From assembly GCF_019175365.1 (NCBI RefSeq), contig NZ_CP059572.1, positions 3,906,001-3,970,000 on the forward strand: a DNA stretch of 64,000 bases. The letters are read 5' to 3'. Position 1 is the first letter of the stretch, and every line of letters starts with the position of its first letter. Below, in pieces: positions 1 through 8,500 of this stretch. The position numbers and the translations under genes were made by a program. The notes below the pieces were generated by a model. It worked only from the letters and a program-made list of their open reading frames with translations. It searched no databases and was not told where the DNA came from. The stretch comes from Actinomadura graeca (GTDB lineage: Bacteria; Actinomycetota; Actinomycetes; Streptosporangiales; Streptosporangiaceae).

Positions 1-81
1 GTTCACCGACATCGTGATTCAAAGGGCGCCGGACCCTTGGATCATTCGATCGCGGGGTGCCGCCGCCCGGAGAGGGGCGTA

Positions 82-1839
82 TTGATCACGCGGGGGCTGG
101 ACAAGCGGACGGCATGGGCGATGACCTGGCCGGCCGTACTTCTGATCCTGGCATGCGGCCTGCTGACCGCGGGCCTTTCCTGGAACGGCCGGCGATGGGT
201 CGCGATCCCCGTGGGGGCGGGGATCTACCTGCTCTACCTGTTCCTGCTGAACCTGCGGCACAAGAGGGCGGCCGGAGGCTCGCCGCCCGAGCAGCGCGGC
301 GGCCATGACGGCAAGGCCGACCTGCCCGGGCTGTTCGAGAAGCAGCGCGCGGCGCTGCGCAAGGACAACCTGGAATCGGTGCCCTCACTCGTCCGAATGA
401 TCATCGATCCCGCACATTTCCGGACGCGGACGGTGGAATCGGTCTCCCTCCAGGGGCGCGTCATCAGCCAGCAGGTCACCATCGAGTTCCAGCTCCCCTC
501 GCCGCCGGCCGGCGGCCCGGAACGGGACGGCGGCGCCGGTGAGATCTACGTCCCGGCCCTGCTGGTGCGCAAGCCCGAACTGATCGACAGTCTCGCGATC
601 ACCGATTCCCAGGGGCAGACCGTCACCGTGCTGTCCTTCGAGGAGACCGCCGAGCTGCTGGCGGTGGCCCTGCACTTCCTGGTGATCACCTGCACGGCCC
701 CCGGCCGGGAGGACGGCCGTTCGCCGCGGACGCAGCGCGAGCTGGAGAGGTCCTGGCAGGCCGAGGCCCTGCTGCTGGAGCTGATCTACGGGTTCGGCAA
801 CCGCGCGGACGTCGACAAGGTGATCGCGGAGGCGTTCGCGCTGCTGGGACTCCCGGGAAGCGCGGGGACCGAGCGGGTGACCTGGCTCCGGGAGTTCGTG
901 CAGATGCTCAGCCAGGCGTACCCGGTCATCGCCGTGCTGCCGCACCAGGACCACCGCCGGGCCGTGATCTCCTACCGGCGGACGCTGATCCCGTCCCTGT
1001 CGATCGCCAACGTCCGGGGGCGGCTGCGGCTCGCGCTCGGGTTGCGCCCGCTGAAGGTGGGCGTCGACACCGCGCTGGCGCACAACTCCAAGTCGTACCA
1101 CCTCCAGATCGACGGCCCCGGCACCCAGTACCTGATGGAGCAGACGCTGCGCTGCGCGTCCTGCCGCACCCCGCTGACCCGCGCCGGCGTGATCCTGCCC
1201 CCGGGCCGGACGTGCCCGGTGCACCACCAGCGGTTCCAGTCCGGCTGGGGACGCCCCTACTTCGAGATGCGCGGCAAGCGCGGCCAGTCGTACGCGCACC
1301 TGTACATGCGGGGCTTCGCGAGGGTCCGCGGGGAGAACCTCGTCCTGTCGGCGTCCTTCGGGGAGTCGCCGCCCGGCACGCTCGCCAGCGCCACGATCAC
1401 CGCGGCGGTCACGTGCCTGCTCATCGGCGCGATCGGGCACGCCGAGGCGACCGGGATCGCCAACGACAGCGACATCCCGCCGCTGCTGCTGGCGCTGCCC
1501 GCCGTCGCCGCGTCCTGGTTCGGCTTCAACGCCGACGGGGAGGCCGTGCTGCGCTCCTCGCTGGCCGCCCGCTGCTCGTTGTTCGTCAGCGCTATCGCCT
1601 CGCTCATCGCGGGAAGCCTCTTCCTCGTGACCGAGCGACCCGAGAAGCCCGTCCAGTCGGTGGAACCCGACGTGTTCGGGATGCATCTGCCTTCGTGGTG
1701 GGGTTTGCTGTTCGTCATAGCTCTGGTCAACGTACTGTCAATAGCTGCCCAACTTGTCGTCCGTTCGTGGTCCTACCGGCGACTGCTCTTGCGGAGGGAG
1801 AACGATGCTGCCCACACTTACCAACACCGGCTGGAGTAG
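82..1839 (+). CDS. Polytopic membrane protein of unknown function with a Cys/His cluster
   Basis: I do not recognise this family. Two hydrophobic segments lie near the N-terminus (roughly residues 15-60 from the chosen start) and about four more near the C-terminus, with a soluble region of about 380 residues between them. Near the end of the soluble part is a Cys-rich patch, CASCRTPL followed after about ten residues by CPVHHQRF, which could bind zinc. Start choice: TTG at 82 is preceded by GGAGAGGGG at 69-77; TTG at 37 and ATG at 121 are alternatives. The 3' end overlaps the following small gene, suggesting co-expression. No function can be assigned from the sequence. Confidence 0.75.
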   Translation: MITRGLDKRTAWAMTWPAVLLILACGLLTAGLSWNGRRWVAIPVGAGIYLLYLFLLNLRHKRAAGGSPPEQRGGHDGKADLPGLFEKQRAALRKDNLESVPSLVRMIIDPAHFRTRTVESVSLQGRVISQQVTIEFQLPSPPAGGPERDGGAGEIYVPALLVRKPELIDSLAITDSQGQTVTVLSFEETAELLAVALHFLVITCTAPGREDGRSPRTQRELERSWQAEALLLELIYGFGNRADVDKVIAEAFALLGLPGSAGTERVTWLREFVQMLSQAYPVIAVLPHQDHRRAVISYRRTLIPSLSIANVRGRLRLALGLRPLKVGVDTALAHNSKSYHLQIDGPGTQYLMEQTLRCASCRTPLTRAGVILPPGRTCPVHHQRFQSGWGRPYFEMRGKRGQSYAHLYMRGFARVRGENLVLSASFGESPPGTLASATITAAVTCLLIGAIGHAEATGIANDSDIPPLLLALPAVAASWFGFNADGEAVLRSSLAARCSLFVSAIASLIAGSLFLVTERPEKPVQSVEPDVFGMHLPSWWGLLFVIALVNVLSIAAQLVVRSWSYRRLLLRRENDAAHTYQHRLE

Positions 1840-2074
1840 CCGGAGCAGAGAGGGGACGGCACCCGTGCCGAACGACCGGTCCGACAGACCGCCGCCCGGC
1901 GGCGCCTATGTGATCGAGTCGATCGAGTACGTCCGCGAGACCCCGCTGCCGCCGAACACGCTGTTCGACGACCCGGACGAGCTCGACCGGCTCCTCGAAT
2001 ACACCAAGCAGTCGATCGAGTCGTGCGCGTCCACGGTCGGACGGGCGCCGGGAGCAGACCGCCGCGACGGCTGA
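1805..2074 (+). CDS. Small acidic hypothetical protein
   Basis: A short protein of 89 residues if it starts at ATG 1805, which follows GGAGGGAG at 1793-1800 inside the end of the upstream membrane-protein gene. GTG 1865 is an alternative start giving 69 residues, after GAGAGGGG. The conserved-looking part is the C-terminal half, with the stretch GGAYVIESIEYVRETPL and then an acidic helix (DDPDELDRLLEYTKQSIE). No membrane segment or signal peptide is seen. Overlap with the preceding gene suggests translational coupling. Function unknown; a peptide precursor is conceivable but nothing in the context supports a modification enzyme. Confidence 0.5.
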   Translation: MLPTLTNTGWSSRSREGTAPVPNDRSDRPPPGGAYVIESIEYVRETPLPPNTLFDDPDELDRLLEYTKQSIESCASTVGRAPGADRRDG

Positions 2075-2160
2075 CGCCGCCGCGGACCCGGCGAACCCGT
2101 CCCACCCGTCCCGAGCGGTGTGCACGCAGCTCTGTTCCGGGTGGCCGGGCCCCGGCCGGA

Positions 2161-2898
2161 CTACGCCGGGCCGTACGGGTTCTCGTTGGCGAGGACGCGG
2201 CCCGCGAACTCCTTCACCGCGTCCAGGGCGCGCAGGTACGGCATCGGGCCGTAGGAGACGCGCGCCGCACCGGCTGCGGCCAGGTCCGCGAGGGACGAGC
2301 CGGGCATGTTGTTCACGTTGACCGGCCCCGGGATCCCCGCCACCAGCGCCGGGACGGCGTCGAAGGGGGCCGTGATCGGGTACACGCAGTCCGCGCCGGC
2401 CTCGATGTAGAGGCGGCCGCGGGCTATCGCGCCGTCCACGGGATCGGGGGCCTTGGCGACGAACGTGTCGGCACGGGCGTTGATCACCAGCGCGTCGCCC
2501 GCCGCGTCGCGGACGGCGGCGATGAACTCGGCCTGGGCCCCGGGCTCGGCGAGCTCGCCCGCGTAGGTGTCCTCCAGGTTGCATCCGGCGGCGCCGATCG
2601 CGAGGAGCCGCTCGACCAGCTCGGCGGGCTGGAGCCCGTAGCCGGCCTCGGCGTCCACGGTGACCGGGACGGTCGCCACGCGGATCACACGGCCCGCGGC
2701 GGCGAACATCTCCCCGGCGGGCGCCCCCTCGTGGTCGGGGTACCCGAGCGAGGCGGCGACGGCCGCGCTGGCGGTGGCCAGGGCGGGGAAGCCCGCCTCC
2801 TGGACGATCTTCGCGCTTCCCGCGTCCCAGACGTTCGGCAGGAGCAGCGGGTCGCCGGGCCTGTGCAGCTCGCGGAGGCGCTTGGCGTTGTCGGTCAT
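2161..2898 (-). CDS. Isocitrate lyase/PEP mutase family protein
   Basis: A 245-residue TIM-barrel protein of the isocitrate lyase/phosphoenolpyruvate mutase superfamily. The N-terminus LLLPNVWDAGSAKIVQEAGF and the later VPVTVDAEAGYG (metal-binding Asp region) are typical of the short oxaloacetate-decarboxylase-like or PEP-mutase-like members that act on C-C or C-P bonds of 2-oxo acids using Mg2+. The length fits this subgroup rather than true isocitrate lyase (over 400 residues). ATG 2898 follows an AGGAAGGAGA-like ribosome site on the minus strand. It is transcribed alone; neighbours give no hint of the substrate, so only family-level assignment is justified. Confidence 0.85.
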   Translation of the reverse strand: MTDNAKRLRELHRPGDPLLLPNVWDAGSAKIVQEAGFPALATASAAVAASLGYPDHEGAPAGEMFAAAGRVIRVATVPVTVDAEAGYGLQPAELVERLLAIGAAGCNLEDTYAGELAEPGAQAEFIAAVRDAAGDALVINARADTFVAKAPDPVDGAIARGRLYIEAGADCVYPITAPFDAVPALVAGIPGPVNVNNMPGSSLADLAAAGAARVSYGPMPYLRALDAVKEFAGRVLANENPYGPA

Positions 2899-2997
2899 GG
2901 TTCTCCTTCCGTCCTCTTCTTCTAGGTGGACAGGGCAGGACGGTCCTTTGTGACATCGTCCCTCCCGTCCGTCCGGACGGTGCGGAGAACCCCCTGC

Positions 2998-3693
2998 TCA
3001 GTCGTCGGCGTAGACGCGGTGGATCTTCACGGGCCGGGCGGGCTCGCCGTCCTCGGGGCCGTTCTCGCCGGGGATGATGCCGCCCTTGACGATCCGGTCC
3101 AGGACCCGCAGACCCCGGGTGACCTCGCCCAGCACCGTGTACGCGGGCGGGATCTGCGCCCGCGAGTGGACCATGAAGAACTGGCTGCCGTTGGTGTCCG
3201 GGCCCCAGTTGCCCATGGCGACCGTCCCGCGCGGGTAGGTCTCCTCGCCGGTCAGCTCGTCGTCGAACTTGTAGCCGGGGCCGCCCTTCTCGGCGGCGTA
3301 GATGTCGCCGCACTGGAGGACGCCGAGCCGCGCCGAGTTGGTCAGCCGCCAGCAGCGGGTGCGGTCGTAGAAGCGCTGCCGGGTCAGGCTCACGAAGTTG
3401 TGGACCGCGCACGGCGCGTTCTCCCGGTCCATGCGGATGTGGACGTCGCCGAAGTTGGTGTCGAGGACGACGTCGACCTCCCCGTGGGCGCGGGCCTTGG
3501 GCCGGGGCGGGTGCACCCGCTTCGCGGGCGGGTTGTCGGGCGTGGGGGTGAACACGCACCGGACCTTGTGCCCGGCCCCGGCCGAGGACGGCGGGGACTG
3601 CGGCGCGGACGGCGACGCCTGGGCGGTCCCGGTGGGAGCGAGCGCGGCGGCGAAGGCGACGGCCAGGGCGGTGGCGGTCCAGCGCGGTCTCAT
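2998..3693 (-). CDS. Secreted cyclophilin-type peptidyl-prolyl cis-trans isomerase
   Basis: The mature part is a cyclophilin fold: DVVLDTNFGDVHIRMDRENA at the start, then FVSLTRQRFYD, GGPGYKFDDEL, GTVAMGNWGPDTNGSQFFM and VLGEVTRGLRVLDRI. These match the substrate-binding FXXF...GSQFF core, although the classical catalytic Arg context (FHR) reads DRTRCWR, so activity may differ. The start at ATG 3693 gives a signal peptide (positively charged RPRW, hydrophobic Ala-rich core, cleavage near AQA-SPS); an upstream in-frame extension is possible but lacks a secretion signal. Expected to act outside the membrane in folding of exported proteins, consistent with the protease genes nearby, but that link is only inference. 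Confidence 0.85.
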   Translation of the reverse strand: MRPRWTATALAVAFAAALAPTGTAQASPSAPQSPPSSAGAGHKVRCVFTPTPDNPPAKRVHPPRPKARAHGEVDVVLDTNFGDVHIRMDRENAPCAVHNFVSLTRQRFYDRTRCWRLTNSARLGVLQCGDIYAAEKGGPGYKFDDELTGEETYPRGTVAMGNWGPDTNGSQFFMVHSRAQIPPAYTVLGEVTRGLRVLDRIVKGGIIPGENGPEDGEPARPVKIHRVYADD

Positions 3694-3853
3694 ACCCGTC
3701 AACGTACGGATCACCTGGGGGCCGGGATAGTGGCAAATCCCGACGAAGCTCCGGTATGGCGGGGGCACCGCGGGTGGCGGCATCCCGCCATGGCGTCCCG
3801 TGGCGGGCTGGGTTAGCGTCGAAGTGATCAACGAGCCTGCCGAGGGAGTGCGC

Positions 3854-4882
3854 ATGCTGCCGTGGTCCGCCGAGCTCGCCGGACGCCTGGAAGATCACGT
3901 CGTCGCCAGCGAGCTGCTGCGCGACAACCCGCTGAAGGACCCGCACGAGCGCCCGCTGCTGGTGTACGTCCCGCCCGGTTACGACGACGACCCCGAACGC
4001 CGCTACCCCACCGTCTACGTGATCACCGGGTTCACCGGGCACGTCGGGATCTGGCGGAACCGGATGCCCTACCGCCAGCCGTTCACCGAGACCGCCGACG
4101 CGGTGTTCGCCTCCGGCGAGGCGCCGCCCGCGCTCGTGGTGTTCGTGGACGCCTGGACGGCGCACGGCGGCAGCCAGTACGTCGACTCCCCCGGCACGGG
4201 CCGCTACCACTCCTACATCTGCGACGAGGTCGTCCCCTGGGTGGACGGGCACTACCGGACGCTGGACGCGCCGGAGCACCGGGCGATCAGCGGCAAGTCC
4301 AGCGGCGGCTACGGCGCGATGATCACGCCGATGCTGCGGCCGGACCTGTTCGGGGCGCTCGCGACGCACGCGGGCGACGCGCTGTTCGAGTACTGCTACC
4401 TGCCGGAGTTCCCGAAGTGCGTCCGGCATCTGCGCCGGTACGGCGGCGACATCTGGCGGTGGTGGGACGACTTCCACTCCCGGGCGTCCTTCACCAAGCC
4501 CGAGGACATGGAGCTGCTCAACATCCTCGGCATGGCCGTGTGCTACTCCGCGCGCGAGGACGGCACGCCGGACCTGCCGTTCGACCCGGTCACGGGCGTC
4601 ATGCGCCAGGACGTGTGGGAGCGGTGGCTGGCGTGGGACCCGGTGCGGATGGTCCCCGCCCACGCCGAGGCGATGCGGTCGCAGCGGGCGATCTGGATCG
4701 ACGGCGGCACGCGCGACGAGTGGTACCTGGACGTGGGGGCGCAGGCGTTCCGGCAGGCGCTGCTGGACGCCGGGGTGGCCGAGGACGTGATCCGGTTCGA
4801 GCTGTTCGACGCGGGCCACGGCGGGATCGACTACCGCTACCCGCTCGCCCTGGCCTGGCTCTGCCGCCGCATCGCCCCCTGA
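3854..4882 (+). CDS. Alpha/beta-hydrolase-fold esterase
   Basis: A 342-residue esterase of the esterase D/antigen 85-like family of alpha/beta hydrolases. The nucleophile elbow is GKSSGG with Ser149; a later DGGTRDEWY supplies the likely acid and DAGHGGIDYRY the catalytic His. The N-terminal part YVPPGYDDDPERRYPTVYV is typical of the family, which cleaves esters or transfers acyl groups. No signal peptide is visible, so a cytosolic location is likely. ATG 3854 is preceded at 5-bp spacing by GAGGGAG (3842-3848), which decides this start over the upstream in-frame codon at 3800. Monocistronic. Confidence 0.85.
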   Translation: MLPWSAELAGRLEDHVVASELLRDNPLKDPHERPLLVYVPPGYDDDPERRYPTVYVITGFTGHVGIWRNRMPYRQPFTETADAVFASGEAPPALVVFVDAWTAHGGSQYVDSPGTGRYHSYICDEVVPWVDGHYRTLDAPEHRAISGKSSGGYGAMITPMLRPDLFGALATHAGDALFEYCYLPEFPKCVRHLRRYGGDIWRWWDDFHSRASFTKPEDMELLNILGMAVCYSAREDGTPDLPFDPVTGVMRQDVWERWLAWDPVRMVPAHAEAMRSQRAIWIDGGTRDEWYLDVGAQAFRQALLDAGVAEDVIRFELFDAGHGGIDYRYPLALAWLCRRIAP

Positions 4883-5288
4883 CGCCGCTCCGCCGTCCGG
4901 GGCGGGACGCGGGTCCGGGGCGGCACGCGGTCGAGGCGGTACGCGGTCGAGGCGGTACGCGGGGCCGGGGCGGGCGCGCGGCGGGGTTTCAACGCGTCGA
5001 ACGTACTGAAGGTTCCTGTGCCGGGACGGGCCGGACCGTGGATCGGTCCGGCCGGTCAGCGCTGTCCAGGTGGACATTTCCCGAACATCCATCAACTCGT
5101 TCGTAAATATTGAAAATCCAGAACCAAATGGATTCATTGACTCCTTTCACACGGCGGGGTGCACTTCGGGACAGCTCATCCGGATGAGTCCCCCCAGTCC
5201 TCGCCCGGCGGACAAGGGTGTCGCGGAGCGCTCCCCCAGGACCTCCCGTGCGCCCTGCCCTGTCCGGGCCCGTGGAAGGAGCACCCCT
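4883..5288. other. Intergenic region upstream of first M4 protease gene
   Basis: No gene is supported here. It contains a perfect tandem duplication of a 16-bp GC-rich unit (GCGGTCGAGGCGGTAC, 4927-4942 and 4943-4958) just after the esterase gene, then an AT-richer stretch from about 5060 to 5160 that holds the operator/promoter element described separately at 5108-5141. Confidence 0.5.
5108..5141 (+). promoter_or_regulatory. Conserved operator/-35 element upstream of M4 protease gene (copy 1)
   Basis: A 34-bp AT-rich block that is 29/34 identical to the block at 8181-8214 upstream of the second M4 gene. It contains a perfect inverted repeat AATCCA-N8-TGGATT and ends with TTGAC, which could be a -35 element. 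Conservation is far above the surrounding sequence, so it is likely a transcription-factor site controlling both proteases. Confidence 0.6.
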
Positions 5289-6863
5289 GTGAGACACCAG
5301 ACCGCGATCGGGGCCGCGGCCGTCATGGCCGTCGGCTTCGCCGTGGCGATGTCCGCCCCCGCCACAGGCGCGACGACCCGCACCGCGCCGGCAGCGCCGG
5401 CCGGACCGGAAGCCCGCACCCTCGCCGCCTCCTCGGCCGACCGCATGGTCGCCGCCCAGCCCGCGCAGTTCTACGCGGCACCGAAGGACAAGATCTACCG
5501 CACGAACATCACGTCCGGGCTCGGCGGCCTGCAGTACGTCGAGTACCAGCGGACGTACGACGGCCTGCCCGTCCACGGCGGCGACTTCGTCGTCACCACC
5601 AACTCCGGCGGCGGCGTGCTGAGCACCTCGGTCAACCAGACCAAGGAGCTCAAGGTGGGCACCAAGGCCACCATCACCGCGGCGCAGGCGGCCAAGACGT
5701 CGCGCGCCAAGGTCGGCAAGGTCGACACGGCCACGACCCGCCTCATGGTCCTGGCCGAAGGTTCCGGCCGCCTGGTCTACGAGACGGTCGTCAGCGGCCA
5801 CCAGAAGGGCGCGGAGACCAAGCTCCACGTCCTCGTCGACGCCAAGAACGGCAAGGTCGTCCAGACCTGGGACGAGGTCCGTGACGCCGCGGCCGCCGAC
5901 GACAAGAGCCACTTCCACGGCACGGTCGACGTCGCCACCGCCGCGACGTCGATGACCGACTCCTCGCGTCCCGGCCACCAGTGCGGCGGCCAGAACGGCT
6001 CGGCGTTCACCGGCACCGACAGCGCGTGGGGCGACGGCAGCGGCACCAACCTGGAGACCGCCTGCGTCGACACCCTGTACGCGGTGCAAAAAGAGTGGGA
6101 CATGCTGAAGGAGTGGCTGGGCCGTAACGGCACCAACGGCAACGGCCGCGGGTTCCCGTCGCGCGTCGGCCTCAACCAGGTCAACGCGTTCTGGAACGGC
6201 AGCTACACCAACTTCGGCCACAACCAGGCCAACAACAAGCAGGCGACCTCGATCGACGTCGTCGGCCACGAGAACGGCCACGCGATCTTCACCAACACCC
6301 CCGGTGGCGACAGCGGCGGCAACGAGAAGGGCGGGATGAACGAGTCCGCCGGCGACATCTTCGGCGCGCTCACCGAGCACTACCTGAACGAGCCGCAGCA
6401 GTTCGACCCGCCGGACTACCTGGTGGGCGAGGAGATCGACCTGGTCGGCCAGGGCCCGATCCGCAACATGTACGACCCGAGCGCCAAGGGCGACCCGAAC
6501 TGCTACACCTCCTCGATCCCGAACACCGAGGTGCACAAGGCCGCCGGCCCGCAGAACCACTGGTTCTACCTGCTGGCCGAGGGCTCGTCCCCGACGAACG
6601 GCAGCCCGAAGAGCCCGACCTGCAACAACTCCACGGTCGCGGGCATCGGCATCAAGAAGGCCGGCCAGATCTTCCTGGGCGGCCTGCAGCGCAAGGTGTC
6701 GGCGTGGACCCACGCGCGTGCGCGTACCGCGACGATCGCCGCCGCGGTCGAGCTGTTCCCCGGCTCCGCCGCCGAGTGCACCGCCGTGAAGGCCGCCTGG
6801 GCCGCCGTGAGCGTCCCGGCGCAGAGTGGCGAGGCCGCGTGCCCCGCCAAGGGCCGTGGATGA
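5289..6863 (+). CDS. M4 family (thermolysin-like) secreted metalloprotease
   Basis: A 524-residue pre-pro-metalloprotease. Starting at GTG 5289 after AAGGAG (5277-5282), residues 1-30 form a signal peptide (RHQTAIGAAAV... cleavage near ATGA). An FTP/PepSY-type propeptide follows to about residue 200 and ends with HVLVDAKNGKVVQTWDEV. The catalytic domain has the zinc site HENGH (His327, Glu328, His331), the third ligand in GMNESAGDIFG (Glu352) and the catalytic His416 in EVHKAAGPQNHW. All residues for activity are present. It is the first of three peptidase genes (M4, M28, M4), and closely matches the downstream M4 paralogue, including signal peptide and ribosome-binding region, so the pair arose by duplication. 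An upstream in-frame extension to 5070 runs through the operator and is rejected. Confidence 0.93.
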   Translation: MRHQTAIGAAAVMAVGFAVAMSAPATGATTRTAPAAPAGPEARTLAASSADRMVAAQPAQFYAAPKDKIYRTNITSGLGGLQYVEYQRTYDGLPVHGGDFVVTTNSGGGVLSTSVNQTKELKVGTKATITAAQAAKTSRAKVGKVDTATTRLMVLAEGSGRLVYETVVSGHQKGAETKLHVLVDAKNGKVVQTWDEVRDAAAADDKSHFHGTVDVATAATSMTDSSRPGHQCGGQNGSAFTGTDSAWGDGSGTNLETACVDTLYAVQKEWDMLKEWLGRNGTNGNGRGFPSRVGLNQVNAFWNGSYTNFGHNQANNKQATSIDVVGHENGHAIFTNTPGGDSGGNEKGGMNESAGDIFGALTEHYLNEPQQFDPPDYLVGEEIDLVGQGPIRNMYDPSAKGDPNCYTSSIPNTEVHKAAGPQNHWFYLLAEGSSPTNGSPKSPTCNNSTVAGIGIKKAGQIFLGGLQRKVSAWTHARARTATIAAAVELFPGSAAECTAVKAAWAAVSVPAQSGEAACPAKGRG

Positions 6864-6915
6864 CCGTCAGGGCTTCCCACCGGAACGCCTGACGGCCCGT
6901 CCCTGCTGACGGTCA
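6861..6915 (+). terminator. Inverted repeat at the end of the first M4 gene
   Basis: TGACCGTCAG at 6861-6870 (including the stop codon) pairs with CTGACGGTCA at 6906-6915; an alternative 8-bp pairing uses CCGTCAGG with CCTGACGG at 6888-6895. There is no T-tract, as is usual for actinomycete terminators. It may act as a terminator or as mRNA 3'-end protection. Confidence 0.35.
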
Positions 6916-6983
6916 CCGCCGAGGGCGCGCTCCCCGTGCGCTCCCCGTGCGCCATCCGTGCGCCGCACGGCGCCCCGCGGTGA

Positions 6984-8120
<1,137 letters not shown>

Positions 8121-8500
8121 CACGGGCGTCCGCCCAGTTCACCGGTTGTTTCCAGCGGCGTTCAGACCTCAACCGACAACTATTGAAATTCCAGTAACAA
8201 ATGGATTTGTTGACATAGACCGGCAGTCACGGTGTCCTTCTGAAACCAGCTCACCCGGTTGAGTTCAGCGTCCATCAGCGTCCCCCACGGCGCGGGGCCC
8301 CAGACCCGCGCCAAGCGTCCCGTGCCCCTCACGACGGACGCTCGCGGATGCGGCCGTCCCCGCCCGGCCGCATCCGCGACAACCGTCGACGCGGGGCCAG
8401 ACCTCAGCAGTCAACGCCGGGCGGCAGCGGCGCCCGCGCGGCCCCCTCCCGCAAGGATCCCCGCGGGCCCGAGCCCTCGGCCCATGTAAGGAGCACCGCT
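8121..8500. other. Intergenic region upstream of second M4 protease gene
   Basis: No gene is supported. The first part contains the AT-rich regulatory block at 8181-8214; the remainder is a GC-rich leader of about 280 bp that ends in the TAAGGAG ribosome-binding site in front of GTG 8501. Confidence 0.5.
8181..8214 (+). promoter_or_regulatory. Conserved operator/-35 element upstream of M4 protease gene (copy 2)
   Basis: Second copy of the 34-bp block found at 5108-5141 (29/34 identities). Here the inverted repeat is ATTCCA-N8-TGGATT (one mismatch in the arms) and the block ends in TTGACA, a good -35 hexamer. No strong -10 is seen 17 bp downstream, consistent with an activator-dependent promoter. 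Confidence 0.6.

Noticed and set aside
1727..5137. Very long minus-strand open frame (over 1100 codons)
   Set aside because: It covers several recognised genes (PEP-mutase family, cyclophilin, esterase) in other frames and has Arg/Pro/Ala low-complexity composition; an antisense GC-bias artefact.
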